Part shown: piece after piece, positions 45,388 to 55,590 of the stretch | Layout of the letters: each line of letters begins with the position of its first letter | Numbering within the stretch: the first letter of the stretch is position 1 | DNA from: Gammaproteobacteria bacterium | Lineage (GTDB): Bacteria > Pseudomonadota > Gammaproteobacteria > SURF-13 | DNA: 64,000 nucleotides | NCBI GenBank assembly: GCA_030680605.1 | Contig: JAUXUQ010000007.1 | Coordinates: forward strand, 117,090-181,089 | Direction: 5' to 3' | Translations under genes and position numbers: made by a program | The notes under the pieces: model-generated | Told to the model about the DNA's origin: nothing | The model's database searches: none | The model's input: only the letters and a program-made list of their open reading frames with translations

Positions 45388-46128
45388 TTAATGTGCATAC
45401 CCTTGCAACTTGGTCTCTATATTTCTCGGGTTCTCGCCCTGCGCAATGGAAATAATGCCCTCCAGTATCATGGTGCGGAACTGGGTCTGGTAATGAATCA
45501 GGCTCTTCAGCTTGACGGCGAAGGGCAGAAAAAAGAGATTGGCCAACCCCACACCATAAATTGTCGCCACAAACGCCACCGCGATACCTCCACCCAGCGC
45601 CGAAGGATCCGCCAGATTTCCCATCACGTGAATCAGACCCATCACCGCGCCAATGATACCGACGGTGGGACAATAACCTCCCATTCCTTCGTATACCTTC
45701 GCCGCCTGGGTATCATGATGCTCACGCGCATCAATCTCGACTTCGAGTATGGTGCGAATCACTTCCGGCTCACTACCATCCACCAGCAACTGCAAGCCTT
45801 TGCGCGCAAAGAGGTCAGGTTCGGTCTCAGTCACCGCCTCGAGGCCCAGCAGACCTTCCTTGCGGGCAATATTGCTCCAGTTGACAATCTTCTCAATGGC
45901 TTCATGCGCTGCCAGCTTGGGCGGCAAAAACACCCACTTGGAAATCGCGAGCGAGTGCATGAAGACAGGCAACGGGGTCTGCAACATGACCGCCCCAACG
46001 GTGCCGCCCAGCACGATCAGCAGCGCTACAGCATTCATGATGCTGCCGATATGTCCGCCCTCGAGCACCTGACCGCCGAGGATGGAGCCGAAGGCCACTA
46101 CCAGACCTATTAAACTTAGAATATCCAC
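45388..46128 (-). CDS. motC: Flagellar motor stator MotC
   Basis: 246 residues with four membrane segments of the MotA/ExbB type. Landmarks are MDILSLIGLVVAFGSILGGQVLEGGHIGSIMNAVALLIVLGGTVGAV at the start and the conserved VGIIGAVMGLIHVMGNLADPSALGGGIAVAFVATIYGVGLANL. Together with MotD it drives proton-powered rotation; many polar-flagellated bacteria also carry motAB elsewhere. Starts 4 nt after cheB. Confidence 0.94.
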   Translation of the reverse strand: MDILSLIGLVVAFGSILGGQVLEGGHIGSIMNAVALLIVLGGTVGAVMLQTPLPVFMHSLAISKWVFLPPKLAAHEAIEKIVNWSNIARKEGLLGLEAVTETEPDLFARKGLQLLVDGSEPEVIRTILEVEIDAREHHDTQAAKVYEGMGGYCPTVGIIGAVMGLIHVMGNLADPSALGGGIAVAFVATIYGVGLANLFFLPFAVKLKSLIHYQTQFRTMILEGIISIAQGENPRNIETKLQGYAH

Positions 46129-46131
46129 TGC

Positions 46132-47208
46132 CTAAACCTGTCGCGTGAGACACGCACCCATCTCGCTTAGTGGCAATACATGATCCGCCAGGCCTGCCTC
46201 CACAATGGCAAGCGGCATTCCGTACACTACACAGCTCTGCTCATCCTGCGCCCAGACTGTTGCACCACCACGCTTCAACAGCCGCGCACCCTCACGCCCA
46301 TCCGCGCCCATGCCGGTAAGAATCAGGGCGAGCGTCTGACCAGGCATTATCTTGGCAATGGAGGAGAATGTGATATCGACACAAGGCTTATATATCTGAT
46401 CTTCATTGTCCTGTATCCGTACACGTGTTACACCGCCACTGCTCTGCTCCAGCACCATCTGATGTCCACCCGGCGCCAGCAGCGCCGTCCCTGGGACGAG
46501 CATGTCGCCATCCACGGCCTGTTTCACACTGATACTGCACAACTGATCCAGCCGCTGCGCGAATGCAGGCGTAAAGCTTTCCGGCATGTGTTGCACCAGC
46601 AACAGTGGCAATGGAAAGTTCCTGGGCAGTTTTGTCAAAACCTGCTGCAGTGCAATAGGCCCGCCTGTCGATGTACCAATCGCAACCAGCTTGCACCCCG
46701 ACTTGATGCCCGCGATACCCATACGCTGCTGTGTAGCCGCATTGACCGCAGGCAGCTTGCTCGTCACTGGTGACACGGTCGCAGCTGATGCAGAGGATGC
46801 CATGCGCAGGCCGTTTTTACCCAGCGCGAGCACACGCGAGCACAAAAGTTTCTTGGCCTCGTTGCGATCCGCAGCAATGTCTTCAAACCGCTTGGGAAGA
46901 AAATCGAGCGCACCAGCCTCCAGCGCATCCAGCGTGGCCTTCGCACCTTCCGTGGTCAGCGACGAAAACATAAGTACCGGCGTTGGGCGGGTAAGCATGA
47001 GCTTACGCACAGCGCTGATTCCATCGAGCACTGGCATCTCAATGTCCATTGTCACTACATCGGGTCTGAGCTTCAATGCCATCTCGACGCCTACAGCGCC
47101 ATTCGGCGCCTCACCCACCACTTCTATTTCACTGTCACTGCTCAGTATTTCTGTAACTCGACGCCTGAAAAATCCTGAATCATCAACCACCAGCACACGC
47201 ACCGGCAT
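46132..47208 (-). CDS. cheB: Chemoreceptor methylesterase CheB
   Basis: 358 residues. Receiver domain with VVDDSGFFRR and phosphoacceptor in VVTMDIEMPVLDG, a linker, and the methylesterase domain with the catalytic triad in GTSTGGP (Ser), VQHMPESF (His) and TGMGADGREG (Asp). It removes receptor methyl groups and deamidates glutamines. No cheR lies in this window. Confidence 0.95.
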   Translation of the reverse strand: MPVRVLVVDDSGFFRRRVTEILSSDSEIEVVGEAPNGAVGVEMALKLRPDVVTMDIEMPVLDGISAVRKLMLTRPTPVLMFSSLTTEGAKATLDALEAGALDFLPKRFEDIAADRNEAKKLLCSRVLALGKNGLRMASSASAATVSPVTSKLPAVNAATQQRMGIAGIKSGCKLVAIGTSTGGPIALQQVLTKLPRNFPLPLLLVQHMPESFTPAFAQRLDQLCSISVKQAVDGDMLVPGTALLAPGGHQMVLEQSSGGVTRVRIQDNEDQIYKPCVDITFSSIAKIMPGQTLALILTGMGADGREGARLLKRGGATVWAQDEQSCVVYGMPLAIVEAGLADHVLPLSEMGACLTRQV

Positions 47209-47220
47209 ATAGCTGCTCCT

Positions 47221-49272
47221 TTACGCCTTCCGCGCATATTCTTTCATCAGCCCGGGCACATCCAGAATGAGTGCAATACGCCCGTCGCCCGTGATCGTTG
47301 CGCCAGACAGCCCATGCGTTCCATGCAACATGGCACCCAGCGGCTTGATCACAACTTCCTCCTGACCTATCAGTTGATCGACGACAAATCCGACGCGCTG
47401 GATACCGATGTTCACAATTACCACATGGCCGTGCACACCGCGCCCTGACCCATGCGCACTATTAATCAACCACTCACGCAGATAGAAAAGCGGCAACACC
47501 CTGTCTCTCACCGTGACTGTCAACTGACCGTCTACGCTGTTGGTGCGCGTGAGATCGAGATTGAATATTTCATGCACACTCACCAGTGGCAGCGCGAATA
47601 TCTGTGTGCCCAGAACTACCATCAAGGTGGGCATGATGGCGAGCGTGAGCGGCACCTTGATAATGATGCGTGTGCCCTGCCCCAGGCGGGAATCTATTTC
47701 GATCACGCCGTTCAGTTGAGCGATACGCGTCTTTACCACATCCATCCCCACACCGCGTCCGGAGACATCCGATATTTCGGTCTTGGTGGAGAAACCGGGC
47801 ATGAAAATCAGGTTGTAACACTCACCAGAATCAAGCCGTGCGGCAACGTCAGCGTCCATTAGCCCTTTTTCAACCACTTTGCGCCGCAATACTTCGTGAT
47901 CCATACCGCCGCCATCATCGCTGATGGCAAGCAGAATATGGTCGCCCTCCTGTGCAGCGGACAGCACCACCGTACCATTACGCGGCTTGCCCGCAGCGAC
48001 GCGTACATCCGGCATTTCTATACCATGATCGACTGAGTTCCTCACCAGATGCACCAATGGATCCGCCAGCGCCTCTACCAGGTTTTTATCCAGATCAGTG
48101 TCTTCGCCCTTGAGCTCAAGCGTCACCTCTTTGCGCAGGCTGCGCGCGAGATCGCGCACAACGCGCGGGAAACGTCCGAATACTTTTTTAATTGGCTGCA
48201 TACGGGTCTTCATAACTGCTGTCTGCAGGCTTGCCGTCACCACATCCAGATTGCCGACCGCCTTGGTCATTTCCTCGTCTGAAAGCGACGCTTCAAGCGT
48301 CACCAGCCGGTTGCGCACCAGCACCAGCTCACCCACCATGTTCATGATGTCGTCGATACGTTTGGTATCCACACGCACCGTGGTTTCTACCGCAGCACTG
48401 GCGTGCTCAACCTCGGCCTTGGCAGCGGGTACAGGTGCAGCCGCCGTATCTCTTTTATCGGCCCTGGCCGCCGCCGCAACCGGCGCTACGGGCTTGCTTG
48501 CGCCGCCGGCATGCAGCTGATCCAGCAGTGCCTCAAATTCGGCATCCGTGATTTCGTCAGTGCCTGCTTTCGCTGGTGTGCTGGCCTTGGCTGCCACAGG
48601 AGGCGCAACTACCGGCGCCGGCTGGGGAGCCCCCTGATGCATCCCCTTGCCATGTATCTGATCCAGCAGCGCATCAAACTCGCTGTCTGTTATATCACCC
48701 GCCGGCACTGCCGCAGGCGTGGCTTGCCCAGCAGCAGATGTGTGTGCGGGGTTATCGTACAGTTCATTCAGCAGGTCTTTGCAGTCGCTCTCGCTCAAAC
48801 CTTCGCAGGGATCATTGGGCGTTTGCGCATGGATTGCGGCCGCTTGCATCGGTGGTGCCGACGGCGGCGCTTCAAACTCATCCGCAGCAGGCTTGGCCAA
48901 CACATCCAGCGCGGCCAGCAGCTCGGGTGAAGCTGCCACAGGCTCTGCGCCCGTGCGTATTGCTTCATGCATCCGGTTGACACTGTCCAGCACTTGCAGC
49001 ACCACATCCATCAACACCGGATCAACCTTGCGTTCACCCTGGCGCAGAGTATTGAATACATCTTCTGCCCGATGGCATACCTCAACCAGCGTGGTCAGGG
49101 CAAGGAAGCTCGCCCCACCCTTGATGGTATGGAACCCGCGGAATACGGCGTTGAGCAAGGCATTGTCATCCGGGCGTATTTCCAGATCGACCAGTTGTTC
49201 GCCCAGCTTTTCCAGTATTTCGCCTGACTCAACCAGAAAGTCCTGCAAGATTTCATCGTCGTCTTCCATCAT
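47221..49272 (-). CDS. cheA: Chemotaxis histidine kinase CheA
   Basis: 683 residues. HPt domain with phospho-His H48 (GFHTIKGGASFL), then a low-complexity part bearing three short acidic helices of the type DxEFxALLDQLHxxG, a dimerisation domain, an ATPase core (LVRNSVDHGIE, SDDGGGMD, GRGVGMDVVK) and a CheW-like end. The repeated ALLDQLH helices are usual in Pseudomonas-type CheA. It phosphorylates CheY and CheB. In line with cheZ upstream and cheB downstream. Confidence 0.96.
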   Translation of the reverse strand: MMEDDDEILQDFLVESGEILEKLGEQLVDLEIRPDDNALLNAVFRGFHTIKGGASFLALTTLVEVCHRAEDVFNTLRQGERKVDPVLMDVVLQVLDSVNRMHEAIRTGAEPVAASPELLAALDVLAKPAADEFEAPPSAPPMQAAAIHAQTPNDPCEGLSESDCKDLLNELYDNPAHTSAAGQATPAAVPAGDITDSEFDALLDQIHGKGMHQGAPQPAPVVAPPVAAKASTPAKAGTDEITDAEFEALLDQLHAGGASKPVAPVAAAARADKRDTAAAPVPAAKAEVEHASAAVETTVRVDTKRIDDIMNMVGELVLVRNRLVTLEASLSDEEMTKAVGNLDVVTASLQTAVMKTRMQPIKKVFGRFPRVVRDLARSLRKEVTLELKGEDTDLDKNLVEALADPLVHLVRNSVDHGIEMPDVRVAAGKPRNGTVVLSAAQEGDHILLAISDDGGGMDHEVLRRKVVEKGLMDADVAARLDSGECYNLIFMPGFSTKTEISDVSGRGVGMDVVKTRIAQLNGVIEIDSRLGQGTRIIIKVPLTLAIMPTLMVVLGTQIFALPLVSVHEIFNLDLTRTNSVDGQLTVTVRDRVLPLFYLREWLINSAHGSGRGVHGHVVIVNIGIQRVGFVVDQLIGQEEVVIKPLGAMLHGTHGLSGATITGDGRIALILDVPGLMKEYARKA

Positions 49273-49279
49273 ACCGCCC

Positions 49280-50014
49280 TCAGAATCCCAAGCTTGACAG
49301 CAAATCGTCCACGTTGTCCTGGCCTACCACCACATCCGGATGTTCGGCGTTGACCTGCGGGCCATCAAGGCCGGCTTTGTGCTGCCGATCACCTGCCGGC
49401 ATCATGTGCTGCCCGGATATCTTTATCAGCCGCACCAGACTATCCTCGACATCCTGAACCAGCTTGATCACGCGACGAATGATCTGACCGGTGATATCCT
49501 GGTAATCCTGCGCCAGCAAGACATCTGACAGGTTGCTGTGTATCGTCGACGAGCAACTCAACACCAATGGAAGAAACTTTCCCACTTCCTGGCTCAACTC
49601 CTTGAATTCCCCCGCACTCAGTTCGCGCCGCAGCAGACGCTCCCACTTTTTCGTCAGCACAGCAGCCTGCTGCTCCAGTTGCTCGGACAGCGGGATGGTT
49701 TCCTCCACAGCTGACAACGTACGGTGTGCAGCCTGATCCGTCATGGTGATTACATAGTTCAGACGCTCCTTGGCGTCCGGAATCTCGTGCGACGCAAGAT
49801 CCGCCATGCGCTCATCAAAGCGGAAGCTGTTCAGTGTGTCGTGAAACTCGCGCGTAAGCTTGCCCAGCTCCTGAAACAGGCTGGACTCACGCAAGCGCAT
49901 TATCTCATCCAGAGTTCTATTTATTTCGTTCTCGTTGCCGCCCTCAAGCTGTGCAATCAATGCATGCGCATGCCCCAGCAGGTCATCTTTATTTATAGTT
50001 TTGTCATCGGCCAT
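49280..50014 (-). CDS. cheZ: CheY-P phosphatase CheZ
   Basis: 244 residues, mostly helical. LSSCSSTIHSNLSDVLLAQDYQDITGQIIRRVIKLV contains the catalytic Gln (DYQDITGQ), and the C-terminal DNVDDLLSSLGF is the CheY-binding tail. The ATG at 50014 has AGGAAC upstream; an in-frame start 16 codons earlier would overlap the cheY end and is rejected. It resets the motor by dephosphorylating CheY. Confidence 0.95.
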   Translation of the reverse strand: MADDKTINKDDLLGHAHALIAQLEGGNENEINRTLDEIMRLRESSLFQELGKLTREFHDTLNSFRFDERMADLASHEIPDAKERLNYVITMTDQAAHRTLSAVEETIPLSEQLEQQAAVLTKKWERLLRRELSAGEFKELSQEVGKFLPLVLSCSSTIHSNLSDVLLAQDYQDITGQIIRRVIKLVQDVEDSLVRLIKISGQHMMPAGDRQHKAGLDGPQVNAEHPDVVVGQDNVDDLLSSLGF

Positions 50015-50062
50015 CGTTATGTTCCTTGAGGGATGGGTTATCCGGGCAGCTGCTGCTCGCAC

Positions 50063-50455
50063 TCAGGCAGTAGACTCCAGGCGCTCGAATATCTTGTCTA
50101 TTTTTTCTTTCAGGGTAACCGCCGTGAATGGTTTCACGATGTAGCCGTTGACACCCGCCTGCGCTGCCTCGACAATCTGCTCGCGCTTTGACTCAGCCGT
50201 CACCATCAGTACTGGCAGGCTGGCCAGCTTCGGATCGGCACGCACAGCTTTCAACAGGTCAATGCCCTGCATCCCGGGCATGTTCCAGTCGGTCACAAGA
50301 AAATCAAAGCCGCCCGCCTGCAGTATGGGGAGCGCAGTATTTCCATCATCCGCTTCACTCGTATTATTGAAGCCCAGATCACGCAGCAGATTCTTGATAA
50401 TGCGCCGCATAGTGGAAAAATCATCCACAATGAGAATCTTCATGTTCTTGTCCAA
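50063..50455 (-). CDS. cheY: Chemotaxis response regulator CheY
   Basis: 130 residues. [23 protein letters not shown], the phospho-Asp in [12 protein letters not shown], the Thr of VLMVTAES and the Lys of YIVKPFTA are all present. A TTG at 50455 giving [12 protein letters not shown] has GGAGG at 5 nt and matches relatives; the internal ATG at 50443 is the alternative. It binds FliM to change rotation. Confidence 0.95.
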   Translation of the reverse strand: MDKNMKILIVDDFSTMRRIIKNLLRDLGFNNTSEADDGNTALPILQAGGFDFLVTDWNMPGMQGIDLLKAVRADPKLASLPVLMVTAESKREQIVEAAQAGVNGYIVKPFTAVTLKEKIDKIFERLESTA

Positions 50456-50495
50456 GACAACCTCCTTACCAATGGATACCAACGACAACCATCAT

Positions 50496-51281
50496 CTATG
50501 ACGCCATGCGCAGCTTTTTATTGTCACGCTTCTTCCCCTTCGGCACCGCTTCATTTCGTTCCGACTCATTTGTCAGGCGAGCCCGCAGACGCAACATCGC
50601 CTGCGTATGTATCTGACTAACACGTGACTCACTCACCTCAAGGATATCGCCAATCTCCCGCAGATTGAGTTCTTCGTCGTAGTAAAGCGCAAGAACCAGA
50701 CGCTCACGCTCAGGAAGATTTTCAATGGCCACTGCCAGTATTGCCTGAAAATCGGCGTTCTGAAGGCTCTCCAGCGGAGTTGCGCCCGCATCCTGAGCCT
50801 CGTTGTGACCATAACTACCCTCTTCCGCCAATGCATCAAGACTCAAAAGCGAGTGGCCACTCGCATCCTGCAGCAGCAGGTGATAGTCACGCAGCGACAT
50901 ACCGAGCACAGCCGCCACCTCATGGTCCTGTGCATGCCGCCCCAGGCTGTTCTCAATGCCGCGCACCGCATCTGCGATCATGCGCGCCTTGCGGTGCACA
51001 GAGCGTGGCGCCCAGTCGCTTCTGCGCACTTCATCCAGCATGGCGCCACGAACACGGATACCGGCGTAGGTCTCGAAACTTGCACCCTGGCTGGCATCGT
51101 AATGCCGCGCCGCTTCCAGCAAACCGATCATGCCGGCCTGAATCAGGTCATCCACCTGCACACTGGGCGGCAATCGGGTCATCAGGTGATAGGCAATCCT
51201 CTTGACCAGCGGGGCGTGCCGTGTCACCAGCTCCTCTTGTGCGCCAGGCTGGGTGGCGGTATAAAGAGCTACACCTTTCAT
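50496..51281 (-). CDS. fliA: Flagellar sigma factor 28 (FliA)
   Basis: 261 residues with sigma regions 2 (LVKRIAYHLMTRLPPSVQVDDLIQAGMIGLLEAARHYD), 3 and 4 (LPERERLVLALYYDEELNLREIGDILEVSESRVSQIHTQAMLRLRARL). It directs late flagellar and chemotaxis transcription and is held by FlgM until hook completion. The start overlaps the fleN stop by 4 nt. Confidence 0.96.
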   Translation of the reverse strand: MKGVALYTATQPGAQEELVTRHAPLVKRIAYHLMTRLPPSVQVDDLIQAGMIGLLEAARHYDASQGASFETYAGIRVRGAMLDEVRRSDWAPRSVHRKARMIADAVRGIENSLGRHAQDHEVAAVLGMSLRDYHLLLQDASGHSLLSLDALAEEGSYGHNEAQDAGATPLESLQNADFQAILAVAIENLPERERLVLALYYDEELNLREIGDILEVSESRVSQIHTQAMLRLRARLTNESERNEAVPKGKKRDNKKLRMAS

Positions 51282-52195
51282 GGCCTTGCCTCCTCAACCC
51301 CCGCCTCCTGCGCCGCAGCGGCGACTGTCGGTAACGCCTGCACCATGCGCTCCAAAAAAAACTCCATGCCACCGGTTGCCTGTTGTGGCGCAGGCCAGCT
51401 CACTATCTTCTGTGCCAGACCCTTGAATGCAAGCGAGGCCTTGCTGCGTGGATAGGCCTGTACGATGGCCTGCTGCTTCTGCACTGCCTTGCGCAGATAG
51501 TCGTCATAGGGCACTGCCCCCATATAGGTAAGCACGACATCCAGAAATCGATCCGTCACACGCGACACCTTGGCGAACAAATCTCGCCCTTCATGCGCGC
51601 CATGCACCATGTTGGCGAGAATATGAATGCGTGAGCACCCGTGCTCACGCGACAGGAGCTTGATAAGTGCATAGGCATCGGTAATGGAGGCAGGCTCGTC
51701 ACACACCACCATGATAACTTCCTGCGCGGCACGGGTGAAACTCACCACGCTGTCGGAGATGCCAGCGGCGGTATCTATCAACAACACATCGAGCTTATGC
51801 GTAATCTCGCTGAATGCATTCACAATGCCTGCATGCTGCAATGGACCCAGCTCGGCCATAGCCTGAATACCTGACGCAGCAGGAATGATACGCAGCCCCG
51901 GCACCGGGCCCGGAACAATGATTTCCTCCAGTGAGCGCACGCCGGTCAGCACATGTGACAGATTGTAGGTAGGGTGGAGCCCCAACATGACATCGATATT
52001 GGCAAGACCCAGGTCGGCATCAAGCAGCATCACGTCCTTGCCCATGTTGGCCAGCGCCACCGCAAGGTTGGCCGAGACGTTGGTCTTGCCCACCCCGCCC
52101 TTGCCACTGGCGACCGCAATAACCCGCACCGGGCTGGGTTTCGTGATGCGGCGCAGGCCCGCCGCCTGATCGTGCTGGCGTTCAGAGATGAGCAT
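51278..52195 (-). CDS. fleN: Flagellar number regulator FleN/FlhG
   Basis: 305 residues of the MinD/ParA class with ASGKGGVGKTNVSANLAVAL (deviant Walker A), DADLGLANIDVMLGLHP and LLIDTAAGISDSVVSF. It limits flagella to one at the pole by restraining FleQ and FlhF. The ATG at 52195 overlaps flhF by 14 nt; a TTG two codons earlier is possible. Confidence 0.95.
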   Translation of the reverse strand: MLISERQHDQAAGLRRITKPSPVRVIAVASGKGGVGKTNVSANLAVALANMGKDVMLLDADLGLANIDVMLGLHPTYNLSHVLTGVRSLEEIIVPGPVPGLRIIPAASGIQAMAELGPLQHAGIVNAFSEITHKLDVLLIDTAAGISDSVVSFTRAAQEVIMVVCDEPASITDAYALIKLLSREHGCSRIHILANMVHGAHEGRDLFAKVSRVTDRFLDVVLTYMGAVPYDDYLRKAVQKQQAIVQAYPRSKASLAFKGLAQKIVSWPAPQQATGGMEFFLERMVQALPTVAAAAQEAGVEEARP

Positions 52196-53486
52196 CGGCA
52201 AGCAACCCCCCTAGCGCGAGCTCCAGTGATTCGTCCTGCATCTGCTCTCCACTCTGCTGCATGACTGTCACCCCGCGTATGATCAGTGAGTGAGCGCGTG
52301 CGGGCTGAATATCTTCCGGTACCCGTTGGCCGTTACTGACATAGGCAACCGGCAATTTATGTTCGATAACGGCAGAAAGTGCCGCCCCCAGGCTTACCGC
52401 CTCGTCCAGCTTGGTCAGTATGCAACCGTTCGGCTTTGCGGCATGAAACGCCTGTACGATCTGGTTCAGTGATGTGACGCTACTGGTGGCTGACAACACC
52501 AGATAGCTCTTGAGCGGTATTCCGGCCGCAGCACTATTTCTCAGCAGCGCAAGCTGGGTTGACAGTCGCTGGTCACGCTGGCTCATGCCGGCGGTATCGA
52601 TCAACACCAGCTGCTTATCGCGCAACTCCTCCAGAATGCTGCGTAACTCTTCTTCACTGGTCGCAAGATATACCGGCATGTTCAGAATGCGTCCATAGAT
52701 ACGTAGCTGCTCGTGCGCACCAATGCGGTAACTATCTGTACTTACCAGTGCCACACGATTCGGGCCGTGGCGCAGGGTGTAGCGAGCCGCAAGCTTTGCA
52801 ATGGTCGTGGTCTTGCCCACGCCTGTAGGGCCCACCAGAGCCACCACCCCTCCCTCGGTGAGAATATCGTCATCCGTGACCGCAAGATAGTGTGACAACA
52901 GGCCGAGGCCATGGCGCCAGGCATGGTCAAAATCGACGTCCTCGGATACGGAGTCCGTGATCTGCTGGCACAGATGCGGGCTCAGCCCAAGCTCCATGAA
53001 CCGTCGCAGCAGTGTGGCACGCAAAGGACTGCGCCTGCCGACATCACCCCAGGCCAACCCGGAAATCTGGTTTTCCAGCAGGCTGCGCAGGGTAGACAGC
53101 TCATGCCGCATTTCAACCAGCGCAGGCTCCTGCGACCACTCCACGAGGGGGCGGCCCTTGGGCGCGGATTTATAGCCCGGCTGTCGCAACGATGAACTGT
53201 CCTTGGCCTTGGCCTCCTGCACTGTCTCCTCGCCAGCAGCAGTAGCAGCTACAAGCGGCGGCTTGCCTTGGGCAGGCGGCTGGCGCTTGGCACTTTCTCC
53301 CTGCCCGGAGGCTGCCTGCGCCCCCAGACTGCTGAACAATGCCTCGTCATAATCCGCCGCAGCAACGATCTCAACCCCGCCCTGCACCGGACGGTTGGAA
53401 AGTATCACCGCCTCTGGCCCCAGTGCTTCACGCACCTTATGGATGGCCTGCCGTATATCCGCTGCAAAAAATCGTTTAATCTTCAT
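52182..53486 (-). CDS. flhF: Flagellar placement GTPase FlhF
   Basis: 434 residues. The N-terminal basic domain (MKIKRFFAADIRQAIHKVREALGPEAVILSNRPV) and a linker lead to an SRP-type GTPase with GPTGVGKTTTIAKLAARY (G1), DTAGMSQRDQRL (G3) and LTKLDEAVSLGAAL (G4). It marks the cell pole for flagellum assembly. The ATG at 53486 has GAGGT upstream; an in-frame upstream extension is not FlhF-like. Confidence 0.95.
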   Translation of the reverse strand: MKIKRFFAADIRQAIHKVREALGPEAVILSNRPVQGGVEIVAAADYDEALFSSLGAQAASGQGESAKRQPPAQGKPPLVAATAAGEETVQEAKAKDSSSLRQPGYKSAPKGRPLVEWSQEPALVEMRHELSTLRSLLENQISGLAWGDVGRRSPLRATLLRRFMELGLSPHLCQQITDSVSEDVDFDHAWRHGLGLLSHYLAVTDDDILTEGGVVALVGPTGVGKTTTIAKLAARYTLRHGPNRVALVSTDSYRIGAHEQLRIYGRILNMPVYLATSEEELRSILEELRDKQLVLIDTAGMSQRDQRLSTQLALLRNSAAAGIPLKSYLVLSATSSVTSLNQIVQAFHAAKPNGCILTKLDEAVSLGAALSAVIEHKLPVAYVSNGQRVPEDIQPARAHSLIIRGVTVMQQSGEQMQDESLELALGGLLADAHL

Positions 53487-53517
53487 TTGATACCTCGGCC
53501 TGTACTCCACCCAACTC

Positions 53518-55590
53518 TCATTTTCCGATACTTGCCACGATCTTGATATGCTTGTTGTCAGGCACTTCGTTGTACGCCAGCACATAGAGCCCGGAAATAC
53601 GATGGCGCACAAACCGCGCCAGCATCACCCGTAGTTGCGCCGGAACCAGCAACACGGCCGGCTGACCCAGCGCCTCCTGCCGCTTTACGGCATCCGACAA
53701 GGAGGTGTGTATGCGTTCCGCCAACCCCGGCTCAATACTTGCGCCATCCACACTTTGCATTGATTTCTGCAATATCTGTTCCAACTCCTGACCGAGCGAA
53801 ATCACCGGGAGCTCGCGCTCAATACCATTGATTTGCTGAACAATAGTGCGACCGAGCGCCACCCGCACGGCGCTGGTAAGAAATGTGGTGTCCTGGTTGC
53901 GCGATGCATGCTCCGCCAGAGTTTCGGCGATGCGTCGCATGTCACGAATCGGGATATTCTCCTCCAGCAGGTTTTGCAGAACTTTCACCAGCACCGCAGG
54001 CGCAATGGTCTTGGGTACCAGTTCCTCCACCAGCTTGGGCGCCGTCTTGGCAAGGTTGTCGAGCAGATGCTGCACATCGTCCCGGCCGAGCAGTTCATGC
54101 GCATGAGTTTGCAGCAACTGGTTGATATGTGTTGCCACCACCGTACTTGCATCCACCACAGTATAGCCCATAGTCTGGGCCTGCTCGCGCTGGCCGGGCT
54201 CTATCCACACCGCATCCAGGCCAAAGGCCGGATCCTTGGCGGGAAAGCCTTGCAAGGTGCCGAACACGCGCCCGGGGTTAATGGCCAGCTCACGCTCCGA
54301 ATAGATTTCGGCCTCCCCCACCGTTGCCCCCATAAGCGTGATGCGGTACGCATTGGGTGCCAGGTCGAGATTGTCACGGATATGCACTGGCGGCGTGAGA
54401 AAGCCCAGATCATGTGACAGTTTTTTACGCACGCCCTTGATGCGCGCCATGAGTTGCCCACCCTGTGACTTGTCCACCAACGGAATCAAACGATAACCTA
54501 CTTCGAGTCCGACGCTATCCACCGGCACCACGTCATCCCAACTGAGATCCCTGTGCTCGGTACTGGCCTCAGCCACCGGGATGGGTGCAGGAGCATTCTG
54601 TGCCGCCTTGCCTCGCTCGGAAATCACCCAGGCAGCGGCACCTGCGATAGCCGCGAGCGTTAAAAACGCCACATTGGGCATGCCCGGCACCAGGCCCATG
54701 GCGCCGATGATGATGGCCGTCACCGCCAGCGCCCGCGGGCTGCCGAACAGCTGACCAAGAATCTGCTCGCCCATGTCCTGCGCACTGGAAACACGCGTCA
54801 CCATGATCGCAGCTGCTGTGGACAGCACCAGCGCCGGAATCTGCGCCACCAACCCGTCACCAATGGTAAGCAGTGCGTAGTTGCGCATCGCATCGCCAAA
54901 GGAAAGATCATGCTGCAGAGTGCCGATGGCAACACCACCGATCATGTTGATCAAAAGCACCAATATACCCGCCACAGCATCGCCGCGCACAAATTTGCTG
55001 GCACCGTCCATCGATCCGTAAAAATCCGCTTCCTGAACCACTTCGGTGCGACGCAGCTTGGCCTCGGCCTGGTTGATAACTCCGGCGTTAACATCCGCAT
55101 CAATCGCCATCTGCTTGCCCGGCATGGCATCCAGGGTAAAGCGTGCACTCACCTCCGAGATACGCCCCGCGCCTTTGGTAATGACGACAAAATTAATGAT
55201 GACCAGAATCATGAAGACCAGAAAGCCAACGGTGTAGTTTCCTCCCACCACGAACTGGCCGAAGGCACTGATCACCTGGCCCGCCGAATCATGCCCCTGA
55301 TGGCCATTTAGCAGCACCACGCGAGTCGAGGCAATATTGAGCGCCAGGCGCAACAGCGTGGCCAGCAACAGAACCGTTGGGAATACTGCAAAATCAAGCG
55401 GGCGCTGCGCATATACACAGGCCAGCAGCACCACCATCGCCAGCGCGATATTAAAGGTGAACAGGATATCCAGCGCAAACGGCGGCAACGGCACGACCAG
55501 CATCGCCAGCATAAGAACCAGCAGCGCCATGGCACCAAGTCCGCTGCGGGACAGCATCTGGAACCGGTCAAGCACGGTCACCTCGGCCAT
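53518..55590 (-). CDS. flhA: Flagellar export gate protein FlhA
   Basis: 690 residues. Membrane half with LSRSGLGAMALLVLMLAMLVVPLPPFALDILFTFNIALAM and the FHIPEP-type segment RFTLDAMPGKQMAIDADVNAGVINQAEAKLRR, then the cytoplasmic docking half. It binds chaperone-substrate pairs and couples proton flow to export. The ATG at 55590 shares one base with the flhB stop and has GGAGA 8 nt upstream; an ATG five codons earlier is less likely. Confidence 0.96.
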   Translation of the reverse strand: MAEVTVLDRFQMLSRSGLGAMALLVLMLAMLVVPLPPFALDILFTFNIALAMVVLLACVYAQRPLDFAVFPTVLLLATLLRLALNIASTRVVLLNGHQGHDSAGQVISAFGQFVVGGNYTVGFLVFMILVIINFVVITKGAGRISEVSARFTLDAMPGKQMAIDADVNAGVINQAEAKLRRTEVVQEADFYGSMDGASKFVRGDAVAGILVLLINMIGGVAIGTLQHDLSFGDAMRNYALLTIGDGLVAQIPALVLSTAAAIMVTRVSSAQDMGEQILGQLFGSPRALAVTAIIIGAMGLVPGMPNVAFLTLAAIAGAAAWVISERGKAAQNAPAPIPVAEASTEHRDLSWDDVVPVDSVGLEVGYRLIPLVDKSQGGQLMARIKGVRKKLSHDLGFLTPPVHIRDNLDLAPNAYRITLMGATVGEAEIYSERELAINPGRVFGTLQGFPAKDPAFGLDAVWIEPGQREQAQTMGYTVVDASTVVATHINQLLQTHAHELLGRDDVQHLLDNLAKTAPKLVEELVPKTIAPAVLVKVLQNLLEENIPIRDMRRIAETLAEHASRNQDTTFLTSAVRVALGRTIVQQINGIERELPVISLGQELEQILQKSMQSVDGASIEPGLAERIHTSLSDAVKRQEALGQPAVLLVPAQLRVMLARFVRHRISGLYVLAYNEVPDNKHIKIVASIGK